In this document: positions 19,138 through 28,996 of the stretch, in pieces
Numbering within the stretch: position 1 is the first letter of the stretch
How the letters are laid out: the number at the start of each line of letters is the position of its first letter
NCBI GenBank assembly: GCA_028708525.1
Contig: JAQVYV010000004.1
Location: 1-42,163, forward strand
Length of the DNA: 42,163 bases
DNA from: Eubacteriales bacterium
GTDB lineage: Bacteria > Bacillota > Clostridia > Saccharofermentanales > UBA5734
Direction of reading: 5' to 3'
Notes under the pieces: generated by a model
The model's input: only the letters and a program-made list of their open reading frames with translations
The model's database searches: none
What the model was told of the DNA's origin: nothing
Translations under genes and position numbers: made by a program

Positions 19138-20802
19138 ATGTTAGGATTATATAAGAATTTTATTGATGAAACAGAGGATGGGAAAGGCGGTATTAGTTCG
19201 TTCAGACTTAAGGTGCCGGATAACTTCAATTTTGCTTATGATGTTGTTGACAGGATCGCAAGCGATGAACCTGACAGACGTGCGATGGTATGGTGCAATG
19301 ATCTTGGCGAAGAAAGAACCTTCACTTTCGGTGATATGAAACGGGAATCTGATAAAGCAGCAGCTTTTTTCATGAAGAACGGCATAGTTAAAGGTGATCG
19401 TGTAATGCTTATACTCATAAGACATTACCAATTCTGGTTCGCTATGCTTGGTCTGCATAAGATAGGTGCTATAGCTATTCCCGGTACCAATCAACTGCAG
19501 GTCAAGGATCTTGTGTATCGATTTCGGATGGCTGATGTGAAAATGATAGTATGCACCGGTCTTGGAGATATTGCCGGTCATGTTGATGAGGCATGCCTTG
19601 AATATGATGGCATTAAGAATAAGGTTATAGTCAGAGGCTCTCAGACAGGATGGATAGATTTTGACAGTGGACTTGAGGGTGCCCCTGCGTTTAATAAACC
19701 GGTTGGAGAGGGATATGCAAGTACTACAGATATTCTGTTGCTCTATTTTACATCGGGTACGACCGGTATGCCTAAAATGGTCGTTCATGATCATTCATAT
19801 CCAATAGCTCATCTGGTCACTGCCAGATACTGGCATAAAGTCGATCCTGACGGACTTCATCTTACGGTTTCTGAAACCGGCTGGGCGAAATCAGTTTGGG
19901 GTAAGCTTTACGGGCAGTGGATAATGGAGGCAGGGATATTTGTTTATGATATGGACAGGTTTGTTCCGGATTCTCTTTTGAGGAGAATTTCACAATATGG
20001 TGTAACAACGTTCTGTGCACCGCCAACTATATACAGATTTCTGATAAAAGAAGATCTTTCGAAATACGATCTTTCATCGTTGCAACATTGTACTATCGCC
20101 GGTGAAGCATTGAATCCGGAGGTTTATGATCAGTTTCTTAAAGCTACCGGACTTGAACTGAAAGAAGGATTCGGTCAGACAGAGACTACACTGTCGGCAG
20201 CTACTTTTTACTGGATGAAAACCAAGCCCGGTTCCATGGGACCTGCCTCTGCTGCGTATGACGTTTTGTTGCTCGATGAGGACGGAACTCCTACAGAACC
20301 CGGAGCAGTGGGTGAAATAACAATACGTACCAATAATGATAAAGTAACGGGTATGTTCCTTGGTTATCTTGATAATCCCGAACTAACGCACTCTGTGTGG
20401 CATGGCGGAATATATCATACTGGTGATACTGCCTGGCAGGATGAGGACGGTTATCTGTGGTATGTCGGCAGAATGGACGATATAATTAAAAGTTCAGGTT
20501 ACAGGATAGGTCCTTTTGAAGTTGAAAGTGTTCTGATGGAACATCCTTCTGTCCTTGAGTGTGCAGTCACAGGCGCACCTGATCCGGTCAGGGGCTCAGT
20601 TATCAAAGCCACTATTGTGCTTGCAAGAGGCTACACGGAAAGTGATGATCTCAGTAAGGAGTTGCAGGAATATGTTAAAACACATACTGCACCTTATAAA
20701 TATCCCAGGATCATAGAGTTTGTGCCATCTCTTCCAAAGACAATAAGCGGAAAGATAATGCGAAAAGATCTGCGTGCCTCCTCGGAGAGCAAGGGAGAGT
20801 AG
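19138..20802 (+). CDS. AMP-forming acyl-CoA synthetase (acetyl/medium-chain-like)
   Basis: LYFTSGTTGMPKMVVHDHSY, EGFGQTETT, YHTGDTAWQDEDGYLWYVGRMDDIIKSSGYRIGPFEVE, PKTISGKIMRKDLR; GGAGG before ATG 19138. Confidence 0.9.
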   Translation: MLGLYKNFIDETEDGKGGISSFRLKVPDNFNFAYDVVDRIASDEPDRRAMVWCNDLGEERTFTFGDMKRESDKAAAFFMKNGIVKGDRVMLILIRHYQFWFAMLGLHKIGAIAIPGTNQLQVKDLVYRFRMADVKMIVCTGLGDIAGHVDEACLEYDGIKNKVIVRGSQTGWIDFDSGLEGAPAFNKPVGEGYASTTDILLLYFTSGTTGMPKMVVHDHSYPIAHLVTARYWHKVDPDGLHLTVSETGWAKSVWGKLYGQWIMEAGIFVYDMDRFVPDSLLRRISQYGVTTFCAPPTIYRFLIKEDLSKYDLSSLQHCTIAGEALNPEVYDQFLKATGLELKEGFGQTETTLSAATFYWMKTKPGSMGPASAAYDVLLLDEDGTPTEPGAVGEITIRTNNDKVTGMFLGYLDNPELTHSVWHGGIYHTGDTAWQDEDGYLWYVGRMDDIIKSSGYRIGPFEVESVLMEHPSVLECAVTGAPDPVRGSVIKATIVLARGYTESDDLSKELQEYVKTHTAPYKYPRIIEFVPSLPKTISGKIMRKDLRASSESKGE

Positions 20803-20803
20803 A

Positions 20804-22609
20804 TTGAAAGAGAAGAAGACGACAGCTCTGCTGTTTAAGATGTTGAGTTATGCAAGACCATACTGGAAGTTCATGCTACTGACAGTTATCTCTGTTGTCA
20901 TGATATCCCTTAGTCAACTCGTAGCACCTATGCTGGTGCGTGAAATGGTCGCGCTCGTTACAACTGCCGATCTTGAACTGGTTCGAAAAGCTTTGATGAT
21001 CGGGATATGGCTTGCGCTGGCATATCTTGGTAAATCACTTTTTCAGGGTGCAAGAACTTATTTCGCACACAGAGCAGCATGGGACTTCGTATCTGATGTA
21101 AGGATCCGGCTTTATAAGCATATGCAGGATCTTTCACTCGGATTTTTTCATAACAGACAGGTAGGCCAGCTGCTTTCCCGGGTCGTGAACGATCCGGCTA
21201 ATCTTGAAGTTCTGATAGCACATGTTGTGCCGGATATAATCGTTAACATAGTACTCCTTGTCGGGATACTTGTGCTTCTGTTCTTTATTAACCCAATACT
21301 TGCCGGTATATCTATGATATTTCTTCCTTTGATCTTTATCAGTATATACAGATACTCGAAGATCGTCAGGCCTCTTTTTAAAGAATCACAGCAATCACTT
21401 TCTGAACTGAACGCAGTTGTTGCTGAGGATATCAGCGGTATAAGGGAAATTCAAGCATTCAACAAGCAAGGCAAGGAATCTGAAAGGGTAACAGATCATT
21501 CTGTCAGGTACGCTAACAGGATAATGTTTGCTCTGACCAAAGGAGCAATATATCATCCTCAGATCGATTTTCTAAATAATCTGACGAGTGCAGCAGTGCT
21601 TGCTGCGGGTGGAGTCCTTGCAGCTTACGGCAGAGTGGATGTTGCGGATCTTGTTGCTTTTATGTTGTATCTTGGACTGTTACAAGGGCCTGTCTCGACT
21701 TTGGGCAGGCTTAATGAGGATTTTCAGACCGCCATGGCAAGTATTGAAAGAATCGAAGAGATACTTGAGATCAGAAGTAAGGTAACTGAGATACCTGATG
21801 CTTTTAGACCCGGTAGGCTTAGAGGTGAAGTGAGATTTGAAAAAGTCGACTTTTCTTATGTTGAGGATGCTGATGTTCTGAATAAGGTCAGTTTTGTGCT
21901 TGAACCAGGCAAAATGATTGCCATCGTCGGACCGACTGGTGCAGGTAAATCAACTATTGCAAATCTTATGATGCGCTTCTATGACCCCGATGAAGGCAGA
22001 ATACTTCTTGATGAAAGAGATATATCTGAATATTCTTTACAAGGTATAAGGGATAACATCAGTATAGTTATGCAGGACATATTTCTTTTCAATGGAACAG
22101 TTTCTGAAAATATCGCATACGGTGTTGATGAGCCGAGTGAGGAGGATGTCAGACGGGCTGCGGATATGGCAAGAGCTACTGATTTTATAAATGAAATGCC
22201 GGAAGGCTTCAATACGATCATAGGAGAGCGAGGAGTTAAATTGTCGGGTGGGCAGAAGCAGAGATTATCTATAGCAAGAGCGCTTTTGAGAAACACTCCA
22301 ATCTTAATACTGGATGAAGCGACCGCTGCGGTCGATATGTATACTGAAAGACTAATACAACAAGCGATCGACGAAGTAGTTAAAGATCGAAGTACAGTTG
22401 TTATCGCGCACCGTCTTTCGACTATCATGCACGCTGATGAGATATTATATCTTGACGGAGGAAGGATAACAGAACGAGGAACTCACGAACAACTGCTTGC
22501 ATGTGACGGATCATACGCTATGTTGTGGAGACAGGCAGAGATTTCGGGAAAAGTATCGGACACTGATATAGAAATGATAATGGAGGAAAGATCATGTATG
22601 AGTATTTAA
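20804..22609 (+). CDS. ABC transporter, fused permease/ATPase exporter
   Basis: ABC membrane domain; IVGPTGAGKSTIANLMMRFYDP, LSGGQKQRLSIARALLRNTPILILDEATAAVD, IAHRLSTI; TTG start at 20804 inferred. Confidence 0.9.
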   Translation: MKEKKTTALLFKMLSYARPYWKFMLLTVISVVMISLSQLVAPMLVREMVALVTTADLELVRKALMIGIWLALAYLGKSLFQGARTYFAHRAAWDFVSDVRIRLYKHMQDLSLGFFHNRQVGQLLSRVVNDPANLEVLIAHVVPDIIVNIVLLVGILVLLFFINPILAGISMIFLPLIFISIYRYSKIVRPLFKESQQSLSELNAVVAEDISGIREIQAFNKQGKESERVTDHSVRYANRIMFALTKGAIYHPQIDFLNNLTSAAVLAAGGVLAAYGRVDVADLVAFMLYLGLLQGPVSTLGRLNEDFQTAMASIERIEEILEIRSKVTEIPDAFRPGRLRGEVRFEKVDFSYVEDADVLNKVSFVLEPGKMIAIVGPTGAGKSTIANLMMRFYDPDEGRILLDERDISEYSLQGIRDNISIVMQDIFLFNGTVSENIAYGVDEPSEEDVRRAADMARATDFINEMPEGFNTIIGERGVKLSGGQKQRLSIARALLRNTPILILDEATAAVDMYTERLIQQAIDEVVKDRSTVVIAHRLSTIMHADEILYLDGGRITERGTHEQLLACDGSYAMLWRQAEISGKVSDTDIEMIMEERSCMSI

Positions 22610-23103
22610 CAGCTATCGGACAGGACAGTCACAGATTCGAGGAAGCATCGGGCTCAGAAGAGTATTCTAAGCCACTTGTTATGGGTGGAATAGAGATACC
22701 TGATATTGAGGGCTTTGAAGCAAACAGCGATGGAGATGTTGTTTTGCATGCTCTTACAAATGCAGTTTCAGGTATTACAGGGATAAATATACTTGGTGCA
22801 GTCGCTGATGATATGTGCCTTGCTCAATCTATAACTGACAGCAGGGAGTATCTGAAGTGTGCGCTTGACGGACTGGGAGATGACAGAATAGTTCATGTTT
22901 CATTCTCAGTAGAATGTAAAAAACCCGTATTGGCTCCTTACATTGCTGAAATAAAGGCAAGTGTGGCATCATTGCTTGGGATACGGGAAAGTTCAATTGG
23001 TTTTACGGCAACTTCAGGTGAAGGGCTGACCGATTTCGGCAGAGGCCTTGGAGCTCAGGTTCTTTGCAGTATAACTGTAAGAAGAAAGTCAGTGGATATC
23101 TGA
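22594..23103 (+). CDS. Divergent IspF-like (MECDP synthase fold) protein
   Basis: AIGQDSHRF, PLVMGGIEIPDIEGFEANSDGDVVLHALTNAVSGI, PVLAPYIAEIKASVASLLGI align with IspF, but several active-site motifs differ. Confidence 0.75.
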   Translation: MYEYLTAIGQDSHRFEEASGSEEYSKPLVMGGIEIPDIEGFEANSDGDVVLHALTNAVSGITGINILGAVADDMCLAQSITDSREYLKCALDGLGDDRIVHVSFSVECKKPVLAPYIAEIKASVASLLGIRESSIGFTATSGEGLTDFGRGLGAQVLCSITVRRKSVDI

Positions 23104-24497
23104 TGACCGGGAATTCAAACGATAGAAGAAAATATGGACTTATAGGTCATCCGCTGAAACACTCACTTTCCCCTTATATACATGATCATATAATGCGAAA
23201 ATGCGGGATAAAGGGCAGCTATAAATTGCTTGACATCCCACCGGATGAGTTTGATGATCAGGTTCTTGAAGTCACGGAATGTTTGGACGGATATAATATA
23301 ACTATACCGTATAAAGAAAGGATAATACCTTATCTTAATAAGCTTGAGGGCCATGCAGGTAAATACTCTACAGTTAACACAGTAATAGAGGCTAAAGGGT
23401 TCTCTTCGGATATCGAAGCATTACTTCAAAGTGAGATTCCGTATAAAGGAAACAATATCCTGATCCTTGGTGCAGGAGGGGCCGCAAGAGCTGTGCTTGC
23501 TGCTGCCCTGCTTTCCGGATGCAGAAGCGCAGGAGTATGGTCGAGACGCACAGAACAGTCAGCTGGTCTGATAGAAGAGTTCAGAAGATTACATCCGAAT
23601 GCTATCATATTTCAGGAAGATACTATAAATACCGACACTGGATCAACTAATCTATATAGCTGTGACAAAGCTTTATATGATGTGATAGTCAATGCTACCC
23701 CTGCAGGGATGTGGCCTGAATGCGGTATTCCGCCTGTAAGCAGAGAACTTATATTGAATTCGGTCTATGTTTATGACACGATCTATAATCCCCTTGCTAC
23801 AAGATTGGTGCTTTGCGCGAGATCCTATGGTATCAGAGCCGAATCAGGATTGGATATGCTTGTTAGACAGGCTGTAGTTTCGCAGAAGATATGGGATCCT
23901 AAAGCAGATCTTTCGTTGTTTTCACCATTAAAATTACAACAGCGTGTAAAGTACATGATGTTCAATCTTTTTCCGATTAAAATAGTTCTTACCGGATTTA
24001 TGGGATGCGGCAAGACAGTTACGGGAAAAGCACTTGCTTCAGTGTTGAGAATACCCTTTACAGACCTTGATGAAGTTATCATTGAGCGTACCGGGATGAC
24101 GATAACTGATTTTTTCGCTGAAAATGGTGAAGAAACTTTTAGAGATATTGAAAGTGAGAACCTGAAGGAAGTCATGAGAAAAGAAGGCAGTATCGTTATA
24201 GCTACCGGCGGCGGTACACTTATGCGCGATCAGAATGTTGAAACAGTCAGATCCAATCGGGGTTTTATTTTCTTCCTGGATGCTGAACCGGAAATTTCAA
24301 TTAAAAGAACGGAAAATGATACACTAAGACCTCTTCTGAAAAATCGTACATCAGAAGAAATAAGAGAGTTATATTCGCAAAGGTTGCCTGCTTACATCAG
24401 AGCCTCTGATCACGTTATCGATTCTTCAGGGAGTGTCACAGATTCTGTCAACAGAATCAAAGCAGCGCTGGGATTATCAGATGCTTTGCATACCTAA
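23103..24497 (+). CDS. aroE-aroK: Fused shikimate dehydrogenase (N-term) - shikimate kinase (C-term)
   Basis: AroE: YGLIGHPLKHSLSPYIHD, GYNITIPYKE, ILGAGGAARAVLAA, NATPAGM; AroK from about 23974: IVLTGFMGCGKTVTGKALA, FTDLDEVIIERTGMTITDFFAENGEETFRDIE, IATGGGTLM, RPLL; one uninterrupted frame. Confidence 0.9.
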   Translation: MTGNSNDRRKYGLIGHPLKHSLSPYIHDHIMRKCGIKGSYKLLDIPPDEFDDQVLEVTECLDGYNITIPYKERIIPYLNKLEGHAGKYSTVNTVIEAKGFSSDIEALLQSEIPYKGNNILILGAGGAARAVLAAALLSGCRSAGVWSRRTEQSAGLIEEFRRLHPNAIIFQEDTINTDTGSTNLYSCDKALYDVIVNATPAGMWPECGIPPVSRELILNSVYVYDTIYNPLATRLVLCARSYGIRAESGLDMLVRQAVVSQKIWDPKADLSLFSPLKLQQRVKYMMFNLFPIKIVLTGFMGCGKTVTGKALASVLRIPFTDLDEVIIERTGMTITDFFAENGEETFRDIESENLKEVMRKEGSIVIATGGGTLMRDQNVETVRSNRGFIFFLDAEPEISIKRTENDTLRPLLKNRTSEEIRELYSQRLPAYIRASDHVIDSSGSVTDSVNRIKAALGLSDALHT

Positions 24498-24514
24498 ACG
24501 CTTTGCTGTATAAT
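24486..24514 (+). promoter_or_regulatory. Candidate sigma-A promoter for aroF and downstream
   Basis: TTGCAT (24486-24491) - 17 nt - TATAAT (24509-24514) at the end of the aroE-aroK ORF. Confidence 0.6.
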
Positions 24515-24548
24515 AACTTATCATTTTCCGGGGAAAAAGGAGAAAAGT

Positions 24549-25565
24549 ATGATTCTTGTTTTGAAGCAAGGCATATCTAAAGAAGATACAGATAATATAT
24601 GTTTATGGATGTCGAAATTCGGAGTCAGCGCTAATCCGATTTTTGGCAGCGGAACGACCATTATTGGCCTTGTAGGCGATACTTCGTCCATCGATGTTCA
24701 TCTTTTTGACAATGACGAACGTATAGAAAAGGTTATGAAGGTCCAGGAGCCTTTCAAGAGAGCGAACAGAAAGTTTCATCCGGATGACACTATCGTAGAT
24801 GCCGGACACGGAGTAATGATCGGCGGCAGTAAGATAATTATTGCAGCCGGACCTTGTTCAGTTGAATCTGATGAACAGGTTGGTCTTATTGCCGGAGCCG
24901 TTAAAGATTCCGGTGCAAAGATAGTGCGTGGCGGCGCTTTTAAGCCGAGGACGTCACCCTATGCATTTCAGGGACTTAAGGCTGAAGGATTGATGTATAT
25001 GCGTAATGCGGGTCAGAGAAATGATATGCCTGTTGTATCAGAGATAACAAATCCTTCGCAGATCGAATTATTCAATGACTACGTTGATATAATTCAAGTC
25101 GGTACTCGTAATATGCAGAATTTCGAATTGCTGAAAGAACTTGGTAAGAGCAGAAAACCGATTCTTCTTAAAAGAGGATTTGCCAATACTATCGAGGAAC
25201 TGCTCATGTCTGCGGAGTATATAATGAGCAGCGGAAATCAGAATGTAATACTATGTGAACGTGGAATCAGAACGTACGAGACTGCAACCAGAAATACGCT
25301 CGATATAAGTGCTGTTCCTGTTTTGAAAAGAATGTCACATTTACCGGTGTTTGTTGACCCGAGCCATGCGGCGGGAATGGCATGGCTGGTTGAACCTCTT
25401 TCAAAGGCTGCGATAGCTGCGGGAGCTGACGGGCTTATCATAGAGGTACATAACGATCCTAAGAATGCCTTGTCAGACGGACAGCAATCTCTGACACCTG
25501 AGGAATTCAGTGGACTGATGAACAAGCTCAAGCCTCTTGCCGAGTTGATGGGACGAAGCATCTGA
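24549..25565 (+). CDS. aroF: 3-deoxy-7-phosphoheptulonate synthase with N-terminal ferredoxin-like domain
   Basis: AAGPCSVESDEQ, RGGAFKPRTSPYAFQGL, LKRGFANTIEELLMSAEYI, FVDPSHAAG. Confidence 0.94.
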   Translation: MILVLKQGISKEDTDNICLWMSKFGVSANPIFGSGTTIIGLVGDTSSIDVHLFDNDERIEKVMKVQEPFKRANRKFHPDDTIVDAGHGVMIGGSKIIIAAGPCSVESDEQVGLIAGAVKDSGAKIVRGGAFKPRTSPYAFQGLKAEGLMYMRNAGQRNDMPVVSEITNPSQIELFNDYVDIIQVGTRNMQNFELLKELGKSRKPILLKRGFANTIEELLMSAEYIMSSGNQNVILCERGIRTYETATRNTLDISAVPVLKRMSHLPVFVDPSHAAGMAWLVEPLSKAAIAAGADGLIIEVHNDPKNALSDGQQSLTPEEFSGLMNKLKPLAELMGRSI

Positions 25566-25591
25566 TATTTATTGTTATAGTGGAGGGCAAA

Positions 25592-26647
25592 ATGCCTGAG
25601 ATAATTACTTCTGCAGGTAACAGAAACTATGAGATATCAATTAGAAAGGGAGCACTTTTTCAGACAGGAACGATCGCGGCCGGTATCGTTGCGGGGAGAA
25701 GGGCTTATATCGTCACTGACAGAAATGTAGCCGGCTATTATTTGGGTACTGTAGTCGCATCTCTCGAAGGAGCCGGATTTAAAACAGCCTATAGCATTCT
25801 CGCTCCCGGCGAGGCCTCTAAATCATATGAAAATCTTATCGAAGTGTATGGGAAGTTTCACGAAGCAGGTATAACCAGATCTGACCTGATAGTCGCACTT
25901 GGCGGCGGAGTGATAGGTGATCTGGCAGGGTTTGCCGCCGCTACTTATTTACGTGGGATCGCTGTCTTGCAGATACCAACATCTCTGCTTGCGCAAGTTG
26001 ACTCATCAGTTGGCGGAAAAACTGCGATCAATCTGTCTTTTGGGAAAAATCTGGTGGGTGCTTTCCATCAGCCTGCAGCTGTTATAGCAGATCCGGAGGT
26101 CATCAGAACTCTGCCTGAAGATGAGTTTTCGGCAGGAATGGCCGAAGTTATTAAAAGCGGATGCATTAAAGATCTCGAGCTTTTCGAGAAAATCGAATCA
26201 GGAGAAGCCGGACTTGAATGGATCATTGAAAGATGTATAAGGATTAAATCTGCCGTCGTTGAAGAAGATGAGAAAGATACCGGAGTGCGGATGCTTCTGA
26301 ATTTTGGCCATACGGTAGGCCATGCAATAGAAAAGGTTTCGGGATATGTTGGTTTTACTCACGGTCAGGCGGTTTCTGCCGGGATGGTAGCAGCTGCCGG
26401 TCTTGGTGAAAAGCTGGGTGTTACGAAATCAGGGACTTCTGAAAGAATGACTTCTTTGCTTGGAAATTTCAAACTTCCTATCTCTTCCGGGTTGCCTGCG
26501 GGTGACTTGATAAGAGCCGTCAGATCAGATAAGAAGACTATGTCTGAGACCGTATATTTTGTTCTTCTTAAGGAAATCGGTGAAGCAGTTCTGTATCCGG
26601 TTTCTGTTAAAGAACTTGAGATGTTATTGGCGGAGGTGCTTTCTTGA
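25592..26647 (+). CDS. aroB: 3-dehydroquinate synthase
   Basis: VALGGGVIGDLAGFAAATYLRGIAVLQIPTSLLAQVDSSVGGKTAIN, LLNFGHTVGHAIE. Confidence 0.95.
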   Translation: MPEIITSAGNRNYEISIRKGALFQTGTIAAGIVAGRRAYIVTDRNVAGYYLGTVVASLEGAGFKTAYSILAPGEASKSYENLIEVYGKFHEAGITRSDLIVALGGGVIGDLAGFAAATYLRGIAVLQIPTSLLAQVDSSVGGKTAINLSFGKNLVGAFHQPAAVIADPEVIRTLPEDEFSAGMAEVIKSGCIKDLELFEKIESGEAGLEWIIERCIRIKSAVVEEDEKDTGVRMLLNFGHTVGHAIEKVSGYVGFTHGQAVSAGMVAAAGLGEKLGVTKSGTSERMTSLLGNFKLPISSGLPAGDLIRAVRSDKKTMSETVYFVLLKEIGEAVLYPVSVKELEMLLAEVLS

Positions 26648-27882
26648 TGGAGTATCTTACTGTTTCACGTTCAGTGCTTTCAGGTGTTGTTTGTATGCCG
26701 ATATCTAAGAGCGTTGCTCACAGGGCAGTCATATGTTCTGCTATTGCCCGAGGAACTGAGGACAGATTGGATATGGGAGATGAGACTAGTCTTCCTGATG
26801 ATATAAGGATCACAAGAGAAGCGATCAGGTCTGTTCTTTCCGGTGAGAAGGAAATTTTCTGCGGGGAATCGGGGTCTACGTTGAGGTTTCTTATACCGGT
26901 TGCAGCAGCGTTAGGATGTAATGTTGTGTTCACAGGAACAGGAAGATTACCTTACCGGCCGCTCAGAGAATACTATGAAGCATTCATAGGTAAAGGTGTT
27001 GAACTGATATATCCATGCAGCGAGAATGTCTTTTTACCGCTGGAAATATCCGGAAGACTTATGCCCGGTGGTTTTATATTACCAGGAGATGTCAGTTCAC
27101 AGTATATTTCAGGTCTTTTAATGGCTTTACCGTTAATGAAAGGTGATTCAACAATAACACTTGCCAATAAACTTGAATCATCCGGTTATGTTGACCTGAC
27201 AATTTCTGTAATGCGTGATTTTGGTGTTGAAGTGTATCGCACAGCTAAGGAGTTCAGAGTAAGTGGCGGAGACAAATATTCGGATGTCGATTTTAAGGTC
27301 GAGGGTGATTATTCTGCGGCAGCTTTCTGGGTCGTAGCAAATTATCTTGGAGGAAATGTAGTTCTTGAAGGTCTAAGAAGTGATTCACTTCAAGGTGACA
27401 GGAAAATAATCGAGATAATATCAAATTATAACGATATGAGAAAGGCTAAAAGAAACTGCGGCTTACGTTGCGAACAGCCTGTCCTGGAGATCGATGCTTC
27501 AGATATACCTGATCTTGTTCCGGCGTTGTGCATAGCAGCCGCAGCAACTGATGCTGTGACAAGGATATGTAAAGCGTCAAGACTGAGATTAAAGGAAAGT
27601 GACAGACTGTTATCGTCTGTTGCCATGATAAATGCTATCGGCGGTGAAGCAGAAGTAACAGGTGACGGTATAATAATTAGAGGTAAAGATGCCCCTTTCG
27701 CAGGCGGTATAGTTGATACATTTTCGGATCACAGGATAGCAATGGCTGCTTCTGTTGCAGGAACATACAGTACGAATGGTGTGAAGCTGACTGATCATAC
27801 TTGTGTAGCCAAATCCTACCCGGGATTTTATGAGGATCTGATGATGCTTGGAGGAAAAGTCGATGGGTTCAGTAACAGGTAG
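26647..27882 (+). CDS. aroA: 3-phosphoshikimate 1-carboxyvinyltransferase (EPSP synthase)
   Basis: PISKSVAHRAVICSAIA, GESGSTLRFLIP, RLRLKESDRL, TFSDHRIAMAA; overlaps aroB stop. Confidence 0.94.
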   Translation: MEYLTVSRSVLSGVVCMPISKSVAHRAVICSAIARGTEDRLDMGDETSLPDDIRITREAIRSVLSGEKEIFCGESGSTLRFLIPVAAALGCNVVFTGTGRLPYRPLREYYEAFIGKGVELIYPCSENVFLPLEISGRLMPGGFILPGDVSSQYISGLLMALPLMKGDSTITLANKLESSGYVDLTISVMRDFGVEVYRTAKEFRVSGGDKYSDVDFKVEGDYSAAAFWVVANYLGGNVVLEGLRSDSLQGDRKIIEIISNYNDMRKAKRNCGLRCEQPVLEIDASDIPDLVPALCIAAAATDAVTRICKASRLRLKESDRLLSSVAMINAIGGEAEVTGDGIIIRGKDAPFAGGIVDTFSDHRIAMAASVAGTYSTNGVKLTDHTCVAKSYPGFYEDLMMLGGKVDGFSNR

Positions 27883-28996
27883 ATCATTAAAGTTGAGTCT
27901 TTATGGTGAATCTCATGGTGTCGGGATAGGAGTTGTTATCGACGGCCTTCCTTCCGGTTACCATATAGATATGGATCCGGTCATTAAAAGCATGAAACGA
28001 AGAGCACCCGGTGGGTCAGGGGTATGGGCTACTAAACGAAAGGAAGAGGATATCCCCGAGATAATGTCAGGAATATGGAATGGGTATACTACAGGAACGC
28101 CTCTTTGTGCAATGATCAGAAATACCGACACAAGATCATCAGATTATTCCGATGCATTGCGTATACCAAGACCGGGGCATGCAGATATCACAGGGAATCT
28201 GAGGTATTCAGGGTATTCTGATCCTCGTGGAGGCGGACATTTCTCGGGAAGGCTAACAGCGGGAATGGTTTTTGCCGGAGCAGTATGCGAACAAATACTC
28301 AAGTCAAGCCTGCCATTGATCATTTACTCGCAGATCAGATCAATAGGAAAAGTGATTGACATCGGTGATGCGGAGTATGCTGACGATATGCTGATCATGG
28401 AACTTATGGGTTCAGAGTTCCCGGTCATGGATCGCGATTCCGGAGAGAAAATGCGCAAAGTTATTGCTGACGCAGCGGCTGAAGGTGATTCTGTCGGCGG
28501 AGTCATAAGTACTTTTATCAAAGGATTTCCGTCCGGAATAGGTGATCCGGTATTTGAAGGAATGGAGTCCGGACTGGCTTCTGCCATTTTCTCTGTTCCC
28601 GGTGTAAAGGGTGTTGAGTTTGGATCCGGATTCGCGGGAAGTGCTTTGATGGGTTCTCAGAACAATGATGTTCCGTTTTATCCTGAAGATTGCGAAAATC
28701 ACGGGTATAAAGATATATCGTATAAGACAAATAATTCAGGCGGCATACAAGGCGGGATCACTAACGGAATGCCTATTGTGATAAGGACAGCGTTCAGACC
28801 CACAGCATCTATTGGACGTGAACAAATGAGCGTAGATGTCGTTAAAGGTGCTGAAACACAACTAAAAGTTACCGGAAGGCATGATCCATGCATCGTTCCA
28901 AGAGCCATACCTGTGATAGAAGCTGTATGTGCATATAAACTTCTGGATCATCTTATCACTTCGGGACAATTGAAAAGAAAGGGGATATCGATATGA
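27863..28996 (+). CDS. aroC: Chorismate synthase
   Basis: SLYGESHGVGIGVVIDGLPSG, RPGHADITGNLRYSGYSDPRGGGHFSGRLTAG, NNSGGIQGGITNGMPI, RHDPCIVPRA. Confidence 0.95.
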   Translation: MGSVTGRSLKLSLYGESHGVGIGVVIDGLPSGYHIDMDPVIKSMKRRAPGGSGVWATKRKEEDIPEIMSGIWNGYTTGTPLCAMIRNTDTRSSDYSDALRIPRPGHADITGNLRYSGYSDPRGGGHFSGRLTAGMVFAGAVCEQILKSSLPLIIYSQIRSIGKVIDIGDAEYADDMLIMELMGSEFPVMDRDSGEKMRKVIADAAAEGDSVGGVISTFIKGFPSGIGDPVFEGMESGLASAIFSVPGVKGVEFGSGFAGSALMGSQNNDVPFYPEDCENHGYKDISYKTNNSGGIQGGITNGMPIVIRTAFRPTASIGREQMSVDVVKGAETQLKVTGRHDPCIVPRAIPVIEAVCAYKLLDHLITSGQLKRKGISI

